Shown here in pieces: positions 38,708 to 53,700 of a stretch of DNA of 64,000 nucleotides (positions are counted from its first letter, which is position 1; each line of letters starts with the position of its first letter). The notes beneath the pieces are model-generated. The model was given only the letters and a program-made list of their open reading frames with translations. It did not search any database and had not been told where the DNA came from. This DNA is from Balaenoptera acutorostrata. Taxonomy: Eukaryota > Chordata > Mammalia > Artiodactyla > Balaenopteridae. The DNA lies in the NCBI RefSeq assembly GCF_949987535.1, contig NC_080077.1:37103389-37167388 (forward strand). Direction: 5' to 3'. Both the position numbers and the translations under genes were made by a program.

Positions 38708-41700
38708 CCTCTCGGTTCCGTTTCTCTTGAGATCCTTGACTAATACAATGGACTACTCTGAAAAGCTGTATAAGAAACTGATCAAAATGGTTATCTCTGG
38801 GGAATGGAATGAGGTAGAAGAAAGACATATTACATTTTATATATATATATATAGATATATAGATATAGATGTATAGATATCTTTCCATAAATTATTTAAA
38901 TTTTTGGACTAGGTAGTACATTTTATAATTTGAGAATTAAAATTATATTTCAAAAGGCAAATAATGAGAAGTTTCCATCTCACTCATATCCCTGTCCGTC
39001 ACATTCTGGGTCCACCTTTTTCCCCTATAGTTGACCACTTTATTATTTCCTTGTGTGTTCTTGTAGTGTTATTTTTGTAGATAGAAATAAATATGAATAT
39101 AGATTCTCTTTGTCTTTCATTTCTACAAAAGATAGTACTATTCTCTATCTAGCTTTTTTCACTAAACAATATAGCCTGGATATCCTTCCACAACAGTATA
39201 GAGATGGCTTCCTCATTCTTTCTTTCATAGCTACACAGTACTTTACTGTGTGGATTTATCATAGTTTATGTAACCATCCTCTCCAGCTGGACACTTGGGT
39301 TGTTTCCAAGACTGTGCTTTTATAAACAATGCTATGATGAGTAACTTGGTATGTCATTTTTGCACGTGTACAGGTAGAGCTGTAGGACATATTCCCAGAA
39401 GTGGGACTGTGTTATCAAAGGAGCAATTCACTTATGCTTTCTATATATAATACCATGTTGCCGTTTTTAGGGATGGAATCATTTTTTGCCCTCCTACCAG
39501 CAATATGTATACTCTTTTGAATCTCTGAACTATTATTAACATGTAGTATGACATTTCCTATTAAAAGTTAACTTAGAAAAAATCATGACTCCAGAAAGGT
39601 TTGATAAATATATAATTCTAGTGCTTCCCTGGTGGCGCAGTGGTTAAGAATCCGCCTGCCAATGCAGAGGACACAGGTTCGAGCCCTGGTCCGGGAAGAT
39701 CCCACGTGCTGCAGAGCAACGAAGCCCGCGCGCCTAGAGCCCACGCTCTGCAACAAGAGAAGCCACCGCAATGAGAAGCACACACACCGCAACAAAGAGT
39801 AGCCCCCACTCGCCGCAACTAGAGAAAGCCCACGTGCAGCAACGAGGACCCAACACAGCCAAAAATAAATAAATAAAATAAATAAATTAAAAAAAAATAT
39901 ATATATATATATAATTCTAACTCTTTTAGTTTTCTAACACCTAAAATTTAGTCCATCCTAACTGTATTTTAGAAAAAAGTTGAGAACCAATATGCTTCAC
40001 TTTAACTTTTGGAAAAGGACACATTTATTACATGCTTATCCACATCAAATAAAATGGCTTCCTAAATATTTGTTGGCTAGCTTATTTGTGAGAAAGAGGA
40101 AAGCAGTCCCTGATACGTGGGAGCTAGCCTGCTCCTATTGGCCAGGCCCCAGTGTTGGGAGAAACTGGCCTGACACTCACAGCTAGGCCCTGGTATTCTC
40201 CCGTTGAACATTAACAACTTCACAAAACATCAACGTCCGGCAAAGCCACTCTATCACCATGACGAATCATGACAGAAACGAGACCACTGGGGTCTGATAT
40301 CTAAACACAAACATTGTCCAACCACAAAAATGACCAAACATCTCTCTAATCTGGCTAATATAAATGACTGTGCTTCTTTACCAATTATGGCACTAGCCTC
40401 TCTAGTTTTTCCTCCTTCTACATAGGATTTATAATATATTCAATCACAGAATGACTTTTGCTTCCTGACAGCTTCCAATCTAGAGCAAAGTCCCACTTTT
40501 TTAAGTTATCCCTCGAATCACCTAACATAAACCTACATCCTGTGACCCCTTTCAAGCACCCTCTTACTGAGATGGCCCTCGGTCCCATGCAGTGCATTCT
40601 CCCTCGTTGCAACAAGTCAACCCAACACATTCAATTTCAGGTGTGTTCCTGGTTGTCCCTGGCTGCAGTGCATCGCTTCCTTCAATAATACTCCCTGTGT
40701 ACCCACTATGTGCCAGTGACCCTGACCTTGAGGAACTACCTTCTGGAATATTAAGGTTGGTGGAGATATAGGATATCATTTAATCCAACTAACTCTCCTT
40801 AGATGTAAGCCCCCTTAGATGGGGGCTCTGAAGTCTACTGTCAGCATCACAGCCAGGACTAGATCTCCTGAGGTGGCAATCAGGGTTCTTTGAACCACAC
40901 TACAAAGTCCTCCCCTTATCCCACACTGATTTCTGAATTGTTTCCCACTTAACTTCCTGGTTATGACACAAGACACATTTTTATCACTTTTTGAACCTAC
41001 TTTCCATGAAGCACTGCTCGTTTATCCTCTAACATTTTACTCTCAAAGGAGAAGTCATTGTACAAGCATAAACACTGAAAAAGCATCCCAAGAAATGCTG
41101 AAAGCTCATGCTGACATATACCCCTGTGTAAGACTGCAAGGGAATGAGGGATGAGGCACAGATTTGAAGTTAAGATTTCATTTCTTCTTAGATATTATAA
41201 GAAAATATCAATTGTGAAAACTGCAGGTCAATACAGATTTTAAGGTGAGATCCGATCTTAGCAATTGCCAGTCACTTCCCTTTTTGGTGACCAAGACATT
41301 AAGTTGCTTGGGGAAACCATCTGAGCAATCCTTTTTATTATGTAGATGCAAGGTGAGTAGGACTTATTATTCTGGAGGAAGTTATAATTGAACATTCCCT
41401 GCTTGAGGAAGACAACTCGTTCCTCCAACCCACTGGGCGGGTGGATGGGATGGAAGGTGGGTGAGAGAGAAGATCTGTATAAGAAGGAGGATGTCCTAAG
41501 AAGGAGGAATTGTGTGCCTAATACCTCTCTTTCAAAGTTCAGGATTATCAGAGCATCTCTGATGAATTAACGTGGTCCTAATACAGGTAAGACCTTGGGA
41601 AAGGATAATACCCCTTCTTCCACCCCATCCTTCTTGACAAGAAACTATTCAAGGGGGTGGGGGGAATGGCCTGGTCTAGACTCATGACCCGGGATCCACA

Positions 41701-44700
41701 TGAATGCCATGGTTATCTTAGGAGCAGGTGAATGTGGGCATGGTGTGCTGCTGGGAAAACAGTGGGCATACTATGGAAGGAGACAGCTACATATGTCATA
41801 CACATATGTGTGAGTTCCCAGGAGCTGTAACAAGTGAGGGGCTGGGGGAAGGTGAGTTTTGGCACAAAGTATTCTTGCCTGCCCTGTGCCTTTCTCTCTA
41901 GAAGAAATATGTCAACCCGGGGCAAGAATCTGGGATGACCAAGTAAGAGAGGATTATTCCAAATCTCTTCTCTTGGGACTGCTGGATTTCCAGTGAGTGG
42001 TGAATCAGGCCTCTGGGATCATCTGTTGCCAGAGTGAGTGGCCTATTTTGCAGCAAGGTCAAGAGCAGCTAGGGCCAGCACTGGGCTTGTTGAACTTACC
42101 ACAAAAGGAAATATCTAGAAAGGAGGGAAAAGGCATTCTCAAAATACCACAGAAAAGAGGGTCAAAGTCATAACAATTTTAATGTTAAACAGAGAAGCAA
42201 CCTTCTGTTTTAAGCAATGCTGATGAAATATGTCAGCTACCTGAAAAGAAAAGACGTGATTCCCTGCCTTGAGGACTTCACATTGCACAACAGCTCTAAG
42301 AGGCAAGTGTTACTATGCCCAGTTTAAAGATAAGGAAACTGAGGCTCAGAAGATTAATGTGCCCAAACAGCCCATCTCTGGAAATGTTCCAGCCAGTCTA
42401 AGCTGACTGCCTCTTCTTTTGTGAATGCTGAACCCTAAGGGGGGTGGTACATTTTTGTACCTGTCCACAGACAGAGGTCTCATACTATAGGTCAACTACT
42501 TCCTTGGCTTTGGGTTTTATTAACGAAGCTCAAGTAAGTGTGAGATGCCCTGAGTGGCCCCTAGGTCACGTGCGGCCCACCCCCCATTCCTGCTCGTCCA
42601 CGTTGCACGCACAGGCGCCCATCACCGCCAGCACTGCGCTCCACGCTTGGGGAACATCGCGGGGCAGCCGCCTTGCCTCAGCCACGCTCCTGGCAATGGT
42701 TCTCCACTGGCTGCAACAGGCAGGGCAGCAGCCCTGGACCACCTCCCACCTCCCTCAGGTGGTGGGCTTTATCTCTGCAGCCAACGAAGTCACCCCAGCC
42801 TCGAGAAGCCTCAGGTGAGATGGCAAACCTCCGAAGTATGTTCTGCTATGGGGCAACCTGATGGGAAGTGCTCGTGTCTCTCCTCTCAGACATCCAGGGC
42901 ACTGGCACACCCCAGTTTCCCTCAACTACAGCCTCCCACATAAAATCTCCTCATTCTCTCATGTAGAGAGGGCCCTCACGCTATGCCTCTGGGGGAAAAG
43001 CGGGAGTGGACAATTAAAATGGCCTGTTCCACAAGAGAAAATTAAAGTTCACTTGGAGCCAATCTTATTGCTTAATTCTTAGGCCCCTGGAGACCAAAGA
43101 GAAGAGGATGTGACTTCATCTTTTCTCCTTCTAGATTAGAGTGGCACTAAGTTTATTTAAGTTTATCTAACCTAATTCTTGGAATGGCTCTTTTTGGCTA
43201 ACTTAACTGGATTTTCCTGGTGGTTAGTTCCCAGAACTGAACCCTGCCCTCTGGAAACAGGCCTAAAGTTCTGAAAATTCCCCTCCTAGTCCATCTGGGT
43301 TCACCTCGCCCACTCCTTCCTCCTGACTATACCAGTTCCACTCTCACCTTGACCCTCAGCCCTCCTCTTTCCCCAGCGTTAGCCCCTCCTGGATTCACAC
43401 ACCTCCAGGCCAGTCTTTCCACCTCACCTGCACCGCCGCCCCCTAGAGGCACACAGCTTTGATCCTTCCATTGCACTTGCCCTTCCAAATGCCTGCCCAC
43501 AGAAACAAACATCATCTTTCTAACTGCTCTCTTGGGATGATGCATGTTGCTGAGTTTGCTTATTGGCGCTTAATGGATCCACTACAAGTCAAGGGCACCT
43601 AACACTGGCCAGGAGAAACCCTCCCTCGTGGGATTCTCTACTCCCCTCTAGCTCTCTTCCTTCACTGCTTCGCACAGCAGCTATTCCAGACCTCTACTTT
43701 CTCAAGCTCTCACCCCCGCTCTCCTACCCACCCACCCTCCCTGAACAGAGGACTCTCCGTTGTACCATTCTAGTAATGCACTCCCCTCTGCTCACCTCTT
43801 AATGACCTTTCTCTTCAGAAGAAGGAACTACTCTCCCGTTCTAACCCTCCTCTCTGAACTTTCAACAGCCCCGCTCCTTAGTGGATTCCCTCCATTATTC
43901 CCACCCCACTCCTCCATCCCTTTATCTCCTTCACCTTAATCCACAAACTTACTTGCACTTCCTTAAAAAATAAGCCTCAAGATTTTGTTTCTCCCTAAAG
44001 CCTCCTTCCTATACCTCATCTTCCCTTCAGATTGTACTGTTAACATCTGGGTTATGCATTTTTTTCCAACTCCTTTTCATTCCTGATTTTATTAACCTTT
44101 TAGTATATGCCCTTTCTTAAACCTGCCTCAGATACTGTCTGGAAGGAAGCAGGGTTTTTAAATCTTCTTCCCTCCTTCACTACTTTAGTGAAGCTGATTT
44201 CCTCAAACTCGACCTATTGTGAGTTCTCAACAGTATCTCAGTTATCATTTCTCTTGACCTCTGAAAACCTGTTGATGGCTTTTTTGAAACTCAGTGACTC
44301 ACCCTGTGGTCTCCATGAGTCACTGAGCTTCTGGTCTCAGTTACCTCAGGACACTATCTACGGCCTCTGGCCAAGCCAACACGATTACCAGTAATACCAC
44401 CATGCTAGCTACTATGTGGTCATGAAGCAATAACTGCAGTAACATGTGTGAGCACGGAACTCACAGGTCAGGTACCGGGTCCTGGAAAAAGCTAGTACTT
44501 AAGGAAGAAGCAGTAGAAGTGGTCCTGGAAGGAAGCCAAGAGGAAGTGGCAGGGAAGTAGAAGTGAGCTGATAAAATGCAAATCTGATCACTTTACCCAG
44601 CTGTGTAAAATCCTTCCAACATTTCCCTGTAGGTTTTAGGATAATTTCAAACTCCTTAGGCCAATCTCCCAAATGTGCTCTTTGCTCCAGCCATATGCTC

Positions 44701-47700
44701 TTGTATCTCTGCTCCAACATCCATTCTAATTATTATTATTATAATATACATAATATAATTATTATTATAATATATAATAATTTTTATTATTATTATTATT
44801 TTAAGAAGAGTGATGACAAAGGTAAGCCCAGTGGAGAATCATTTCACACTGGGGTCAGGGACGGCTTCCCAGGGGCCAAGGGCAAGCTAAGTTTGTTTGT
44901 TTGTTTGTTTGTTTTGGCTGCGTTGGGTCTTTGTTGCTGCGCGGGGGCTTTCTCTAGTTGCGCTGAGAGGGGGCTACTCTTTGTTGCGGTGTGCGGGCTC
45001 TAGGCACGTGGGCTTCAGTAGTTGTGGCATGAGGGCTCAGTAGTTGTGGCATGCGGGCTCAGTAGTTGTGGCTCTTGGGCTCTAGAGCACAGGCTCAGTA
45101 GTTGTGGTGCATGGGGTTAGTTGCTCCACGGCATGTGGGATCTTCCTGGCCCAAGGATCGAACCCATGTCCCTGCATTGGCAGGTGGATTCTTAACCACT
45201 GCACCACCAGGGAAGCCCCCAAGCTGAGTTCTGAAGGAGGAGAAAGAGCCAGTTACAGGAGGAAGAGAAGTGGCATTCTACTGGAGGGGACATGTGCAAA
45301 AAGACCTGGCATCTTAAGGGCAGGGTGATGCCGGAAGGAGGTCAAACTGGACATGGCAGAGGGAAAGAGGGGCAATGCAATCATGTCACTGGTGGCTTCT
45401 GACAGAGGATTCTGTGATAGGGAAAAGCTGCTGAGATGCAGTGCCTGCCCAGAGTGATCCAGGCCCTGCCCTAGAGCGAGCAGGTTGAGAGAAATAAACA
45501 AAAATTCCTAACACAGTTCCAACAACACAGCCAGTGGGCATCTGAGCTGGGATGTCCATGTTGAATAGAAACTCATCAGGCAGGGGAAGAATTCCTGACA
45601 GGTAGAATGAAAAAGCAAGTTTTACTCTTTGCTAATGGAATGGCAGGAAAGGAAAAAAATAAAAAAGAGCCAGAGGGGCCGGGTCACTGGGTCACAGAAA
45701 GTCCTGGGCATGAGATAAAATGCTTTGACCTTATCCTGAGGCCACTGTTTACCGAAGTGTAGCAGGGGCAGCTCCACTGACTTCAGGGGATACACAGAGG
45801 AACCCATTTTCATAGTTACGTATTTATCTAAAGAGTATTAGGAGGAAATGCAACTAGCATATTATATACTTCAGATTTCACAGATATTACTGCTCAGGAA
45901 AAGCCTAAGTAAAAAAAAAAAAATGATTTGATCTAAATCCTTTGAAGACAACTATTAAGTAAACAGTAGTACAGATGGTTCGCAGATATGGGGATATTTG
46001 GAAAGGAAGTGAATGACCAAAGCCTGAGAAGCACCACTAGGCAACACCCAGGACTCCAGCAGGGAAGAAGCCTGGCCAGATCTTTAGTTTAGAAAGATTG
46101 CAGTGGAGCCAAGTAGGGAAGGTCAGGAAGAGATAGGACCGACTAGAAACAAAGGCTCTGTGGAGAAGGCGACATATCGGTGATCCAGCCATGAGATGAT
46201 CAAGGCCAGAGCCCAGGCGAGGCAGTGGAGATGGGGAGAAGGTTGCCATCCACACTCCTCCAGGCACAAAAATAATCCCCACCCATCCAGCAACTGGTAA
46301 TACCAAAACCCAGCACTCAAGCTTTGTTCAGGTTTTCTGTCTAACTACAAATTTGGGCTTAATCAGATTTCTTCATAAGCCTCAAGGTTCCTTCAGAGAT
46401 TCACCCCAAAGGAGACACCATATTCAAGCTACAAATCCCCATTTAGCAGATAAAGTTGTCATCTCTGAAGAAGAAATTCTTTGAAGGTAAGTGATAAAGG
46501 TCCTCAGAAGGCAGCAGGCTTACCTTAGAGGCAACAAAGCACTGCCAATTATAGCAAAGGAAGCAACAGCAGCAGTAACAACTAACTTTCATTTAGTGCA
46601 TGGACAAGCTTATTTGTTTCTCATGATAACCTCAGGAGGTAGCCACTGTAATTATCGGTCCTATTTAACGGTGGAAGAAACAGATGCTTACACAGATTAA
46701 CTAACTTGCCCAAGGCCACACAGTATGTTAGGGGCGGACCTGGTATTAACCTCAGGTCAGCTTGTGGTCCCTACCAAGATGCTTCACCATTTCCTTTATG
46801 GTCAGTCCCTCTGTCCTGGTTTTACTATTTCATAAAAGCCCATCACTGACAAAGCTGTAGGGTTGAGGGATATAAAAACTGATGACAAATCTGAGTTGAT
46901 GCTTGCAACAAAACATTATTCTAACTATTCATAGATCAGGTGTATGGGCTTTAGGTATGATTATAATCTATGCTATCAAACAAGACTACTAGTTACGGTG
47001 GGATTTTATTTACTGTTGCTTTTTTCCCTTTTTTTTTTTTTTAACATAATTGTGAGGTAAAGTACAAAAAGCACACATTTCTAAGTTAAAGACCTGACCT
47101 CCCAAGTTGGTGCCACTTGTTATCAGCTGGAAGCTTAGAGAAAGGTCCTTAATCTCCCTGAGCTTCTAAAATGAAGATAAGAAAACCTAGGTCCTCATAT
47201 AGGTATCTGGAGCATTAAATGTATAAGTTCATTCTACTTTCGAACAGACCTTTTAGAAAGTCCCTTCCGTGTGATTCTCTAAAATCCTGCTACCACATAA
47301 ACCAACAAACTTGACCAAAATGACCCAGAAGCAGTTAGGCACTCTTGTCTTATCAAAGGTCACCTGACCGGTAAGAAAAGAAATTGGGGCAATACACAGC
47401 AAGATATAACCCCTAAATCACCCACTTGATTTCAAAACTATAAGCAGGAACCACTAAATAACTTAATAACTATTTCATTAAAAATATACTTCAGAGTTCA
47501 TTATGGCACAGAGAATAGGAAATAAGATAAGGAAAGGGAAGAAGAGAGAAAGAATGTGACCTAGAGAATACTGAACTATATACGTATGCAGTCCCACTGT
47601 TCACTTGTATTGATTGTAAATTAAAGATATTTCAAGGCACTTTGGCCTAAAACCTTCCCAGGCTCCTCCATTCTGAACACAGCCACAGAAACCCAATAAG

Positions 47701-50700
47701 GCAAAGCACTCTTGACCACAGAGGTCGTTACTAGAAAACTATCACCTTTTAAAACCCACCCTCAATGGCCTGACCCAAGGTCCTTATATGAAAGGGGTCA
47801 TTTTTAGGGACTTCCCTGTCAGTCCAGTGGTTAAGACTCCGTGCTTCCACTGCAGCGGGCGCATGTTCGATCCCTGGTTGGGGAACTAAGATCCCGCATG
47901 CCATGTGGCGTGGCCAAAATAAAAAAAAAGAAAGGGGTTATTTTACTTGCTTGTAAGGCCCCTTCTGGAGCCAATATTGAACAACTCCAGATGAAATCAA
48001 CAGTTAGTAATGCCCTGATGTAATGCCCATTCTTAAAGGTTCTTTGTGTGTCTATGAAAGGAAAACATTATTTAAAAAGCACCAACTAAATAAGCTTCTT
48101 TGTTCTAGTTCACCAAAAATAATAGGAATCTTTTGAGAATCACTATCAAAACAAAAGTTATAGTTACAAAAAGGATCACTCAAAAATAAGTAAAAACTGG
48201 GACTTCCCTGGTGGCCCAGTTGTTAAGACTCTGCACTCTCAATGCAGAGGGCCCGGGTTCGATCCCTGGTCAGGGAACTAGATCCCGCATGCCTCAACTG
48301 AAGATCCTGCATGCAGCAACAAAGATCCCGCGTGCTGCAACTAAGACCCGGCACAGCCAAATAAATATATATTTAAAAAAATAAGTAAAACCCAAAAGTT
48401 TATGTTAATATCAATGCTGGAGGCCTTCAGTTGGCAGCCTGTGGCTTGGATTCAGCAGCAGATGGGTGCTTTTTAGACTGCTCACCATTTTTTTTTTTCT
48501 TAAACAGTGGCTAACACCGTAAAATTGGGGAGATTTGACACACATAATCCATAATTCAATTTCTTTTGAAAAAGATGGGAAAATGTAGCAACACCAGGCT
48601 CACGTTCCCACATAATAGCATTAGGTTGGAGATCGTGAGTTACCGAGCAGCTGATTCCCAGAGCAGGTAGTTAACACTGGCCCCTGAGCTTCCCTCCTTC
48701 CATCCTTCCATCTGGCCCCTGCAAATATTTAGGTTGCAATAATCACTGTTTCTGCATACTTACTCCCAAACGCTATGTGCAGCACCCATTGGCAGGGACT
48801 AATTATCCTGCAGTGGAAACAGGCGACAAGCTACTCTCCAGAGCGCTGGCGCTCGCTCCTCCACTAGAAAGCACAGCCACGACAGTAGAGCACTCGCTTA
48901 AAAAGGGGGTTATTTTTTCATGTGCTTAGGTCTGACTATAGAGTCACTGATTAACTCAAGGCATTTGCCAAAGCTGGTTAGTGAAGTTACTGATGGGTGG
49001 CTGCCTAAGAAGGTGCTTCTGGAAAACGATGACGAAATTCTAGAACTTTAAGTCGGTGAAACAAAGGTAAAATGACCAGGAAAAGAATGGGAGGAAGAAA
49101 GATCACTTCAAACCATTTTAAAGTGTTAAAAAAAAAGAAGTGAGAATATTTATATAAGTAACTAATAATCCTATCACTTATATTTGTTCAGTAGTTTCCT
49201 CAAACTTAGAACTTGTGTTAAACACAAAGAGAGAAAGATAATTCCTTTAAGGAATTATTCTGGAGACCTTTTTGAATTTTGTCTTTATTAGTGACATTCT
49301 CACCTTAAAACATCATTATAAGACTACAGTATGACATAAAAATCACCAGGTTTGTATTCTGAAATATACCTAGCTTGGCTAAGTACGGCCTAAGTTGTTC
49401 TAGAAACTATAGTACTTTAAAGATTATTCAGCACTATGGTCTTCTTGTCACAGACAGTTATTAAAGATTTCAATTTAGCTCTGATCCCATTAAAAGATAA
49501 CTTTTGATCAGAAAATCTAGCATTAACTATGGTTAACGATTTCATGGTAGAAAACTAGGTCAGTCTGTGATTCCTTTAATTCACCCTTTTTTCTCTAAGG
49601 AAAATGTAAAGAGCATTTTGCTTAGTCTTCATGAGGGTCCTTAGGACTTGGCTATCTTCCCATTGTAAAGTGAGTTTAATAGGAGAATCAATTTTTTTAA
49701 TGATTTTACTTCTCGTTAACAAAAGTAATGCATGCTCACTAAATGCATGCAGATAGAATATTTAATGGCAGAGAAGGATACTCTTAAGTAAAAGCAGTTT
49801 ACAAAAGAGTGTGTGTATATCTATACATACACAATTGTATATATATATACACTATTATTACATTAATCCATCCATAGAAAAAGGCTGAAAAGCTACAAAA
49901 ATAAAGATAAATTGTAGTTATCTTTGTGTAACAAAATTATAAACATTTTGTTTTCTTTTTGCTTTTTTATATTCTTCTAAATACTATATAAAGTCTATGC
50001 ATTATTTTAATTATAAGTGATGTTATTTAAGCATTTTTATCTATTAGACTACAGGCTAATTTATTCACGCACCCATCCAACTAACATTTAGGAATATATT
50101 ATATTCTAGACCTTATGCTGTTTCTAGGACACAGTGTCATAAGACTTGGTCCCTGCCCTCAGAAGGTTAAAGTCCAGTAGGAAAAAGCCACAAGTAGTCC
50201 ACATTTGTAGAAGAGTGTAGTAAGTGTTATGATAGAGGTGAAAGTATAGGGGAGCGGCATCTAAACCAGACAGGGGAAGTTCTTAGAGATGATATTTGAA
50301 CTAATTTGTGCACTTAGGTGGGGTGGGTAGGGGTGTGGGCACCCAAGCAAGCAGCTAATAAATCTGATTCATGTTTCTTAACACTGAAACACAGAAGGGT
50401 CATAATGGGAGCAAGAGATCCTAGAGATGTTAAATGGATAGAAAAAGCTGGATGTGGTGACTGAGCAATGTGGGGAGATGACTGAGAAGCAAGATTATGC
50501 CCATATTCTGGCTTTGGGGACTGAAAGGCTGGTGGTACCAGTTACTGTGATGGAGAAAACAGGAAGCAGGAGTTAGGGGGACAGTGGCAGGGACAAGGAT
50601 GGAAATAAGGGGACTTCCCTGGTTAAGACCTCGCGCTTCCACTGCAGGGGGCGCGGGTTCGATCCCAGGTCGGGGAATTAAGATCCCGCGTGCCGTGGGT

Positions 50701-53700
50701 AAGACTGAAATCCTAAGGAAAATGAACAAAATTTTTCTTAAAAAAAATGGAAATAAGAAGCCCAGTTTAGGGCATGATCTGTTTTGAGTTTTTTTGATCC
50801 ATGGATGATCCAAATATTGAAGGTTACTAGGTACATATGTGTTTGGGGCTCAGTAGAAAGTTCTAGACTAAAGATAGCTGGAAATGATTGGCACATAATA
50901 AAAAGAATTAGGCGCAGGCAATTGTATATACAATGAGGAAGAGAAAGAGTCATTTAAAGGGTAACACTTAATGAAGAAACAAACTAGGAAGGGGTGATAG
51001 AAGGAAAGAAGGTGTGAAAGAAATGAGGGATGGTCAATGGAGTCAAATGCTGCAAAACGTTAAAGTCAGATAAGAACACAGTAACGCCCATTTGTTTATC
51101 ACAAAAGGGAGAATGCCTCGCAGATTCACCAATCCAAAGCAGCAGGATGCTCAGGGAAGGACCTGGGTACTTTGTATGTTTAAAGGCTTCTAGACGACTT
51201 TATTACAAAGCTAAGTTTGGCACCCATTGATCTAAGCCATAAATTCTTTGTTAATGCCATATACTTTCATATCTGTGAAACAGAATACACTCCGCCACAG
51301 GCTTCAGTCCCCAACACGCCTGAATCTAGAAACTGGGGATGACCACTCCTGTGAGGGGAAAAGGTGCCGGACTTCACTTCCTCTCCCCAGTGCCTCAGTA
51401 CCTGAGGGTTGTTCCCCTGTCAAGTGCAGGCTGGGAAAGGGCTGTAACTGTCAGTCTAGGGAGGGATCACTGCAGGGTGTATTGTTTGGGGAAACAAGGA
51501 TTTACACAGGTAGAGAAAAGAAGGGAACCACCTGAATTCGAGAATATAGTATTTTTAGAGGTGCCAAGCTAGAAAGGTCCTAGACTTACTGAGAAAAGCC
51601 CACAAAATGACTAATTTCAGTAAAACCCCAGATTCAGGCAGATCAAGAAAAAGCTAGAAAGGTAGGTCAGTCTGCAAAGAGCTTTTAAAAACAAACAAGG
51701 GGTTTAGACTTGAATCCTGAAGGCTTAAGATATTTTGGGGGCAATGTGACAAGATCAAAATATCTTTTTAGAAGATGTGGCCATAAGGTACAAAATAGAT
51801 TTTAAGGGGGGACTTCCCTGGTGGTCCAGTGGTTAAGAATCCGCTTTCCAATGCAGGGGACGTGGATTCAATCCCTGGTCAGGGAACTAAGATCCCACAA
51901 GCCATGGAGCAACTAAGCCCATGCGTCACAACTACTGAGCCCGCGCACCACAACTAGAGAGAAGCCCGCACACCGCAACGAAGATCCCGTGTGCCGCAAC
52001 TAAGATCTGACGCAGCCAAATAAATAAATAAATAAATAAATAAATATTTTTTTAAAAATAGATTTTAAGGGAGTAACTAGAGAAGCGGAAATTACAGTTT
52101 ACGTATAAAGTGCTATGTTCACGGTAATAGTCATATAAAATAAGGTACCTGGGTCTTCAGAAGATGGAATATTATGTGGTTTTTTTGTTTGTTTGTCTGA
52201 TTTTGGTCAGATAACCACTGTAGCACATAAAAGTTCATTCTAATAATAAGCCAATGCTAGAACCAGCCTGAACTAAGTTAAGACATCTAGTATCAGAGAA
52301 AGGACATTTTAGTCAAGCTCTTTATTTCCATACAATGTTCTGATTAGACTACTTCAATTCAATTAATGAGCACCCATAGAGTATCACCCATAAAATACCA
52401 ATCACTTCCTCTCCCCATAACCGCTGAAATATATATAGCCAGACGGAAGGCACTTTATCAAAGTCTGAGTTGAATAAATTTGAGGATACTGCAAATTTTC
52501 ATTTTCTCACTAGCCAAGAAATGACTTTGACTGTATGAAGTATCCCTTTCCCATTCCCATTTCAGTGATTTGTTAGCCCAAAGAGTATAATCAATACAGT
52601 TTCGACTACTTGCTCTGGAAACTGGTTATGAGAATGGGATTTGAAATCAAAAAGATTTGAGTATAAATCCTGGATTTGATATTTGCCAGTTTGAACAAGA
52701 TGTTGAAACTCAGTGTGTCCCAGTTTTTGTATTTGTAAAATGGGGAATAATGCCACATGGCTCACAGAACCATCATGAGTATTAAGTGAGATAACCCATG
52801 CAAAATAGCATCCAGAGTACCATGCCCAGCTCAGAGTCAAGAAGGGTATCGAGTGCCCTGCCTGCCCTCTTGGCTCTCTGACTTAGAGCTGGGGAAATGG
52901 ATAGTTCAGCTGGTGAGTTAGTTTCTTTGATACTCCCCTTTGAGTTTCTAAGAGTGGCAATCCTACTTTAGAGGATGAAGATATCATAAAAGCATCTTTG
53001 TAAAGGTAGGTGCTCAACCAGAATAATCTGATGCATTTTACAAAGTTGCAATTCAAGCACCAGAATTATATAAGGGTCCAAAGGTGCTTAGACCCATAGT
53101 TTGAAAATGAATAAGATTTCAGATAGATAGCACATCATGAAAAGCTCAGTACTCATGACTTTCAGAATTTATTCTAAATATTCCAAAACTAAGACAATAT
53201 TTTTTAAAGACAAAAGGAAAATACAAAGAAGAGTTGAAATGTAGATCCTGACTAGGATCTGACATCAACCAGTCCCTCCTAACAATGTAACATAGCTTTC
53301 ATGGCCAAAAGGTTACATAAAGTGTCTTTGTGTCTTTGGCTGCTACTTCTAGAAATGTGAAAAAGGGAAATAAATCTCAATTTGTATTTACTATAGTATA
53401 AAACCAACAAAGATTGGACTAAAATGGTCTCTAGATAGATAGAGATATCCAAGTATCTCATAAAATTAAAATGTGATTAGAGACAAATTTTTTTTTAAAG
53501 AATCAATTATATTCCATTATCAGTACAAGGAAAAACAGTAAAGAATAGAAAATAAAATTAAGAAATTCCTACAAAATCCTATTTAGAAAACAGTAACTAT
53601 GAGCATGAAACTCTAGATAGAGCTAAGGACTAGCAATGAAACATATTTAATATGAAATACTTATTACTTACTTATCCATGGGATGAGCTTTCCACTGAAT

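Larger units (their letters stand above)
36309..53671 (-). other. NCOA7: NCOA7 17.4-kb intron
   Basis: Bounded by the exons at 36161-36308 and 53672-53721. It contains the LTR, L1, L2, MIR and SINE copies listed. Nothing recognisable is seen in 36309-37180, 39920-42270, 46770-47100, 48400-50100, 50760-51600 and 52850-53670, apart from the GC-rich island at 42540-42800. Confidence 0.7.

Noticed and set aside
42444..42943. Two overlapping 124- and 129-codon plus-strand frames
   Set aside because: Explained by high GC content of the island; no splice structure or recognisable domain.
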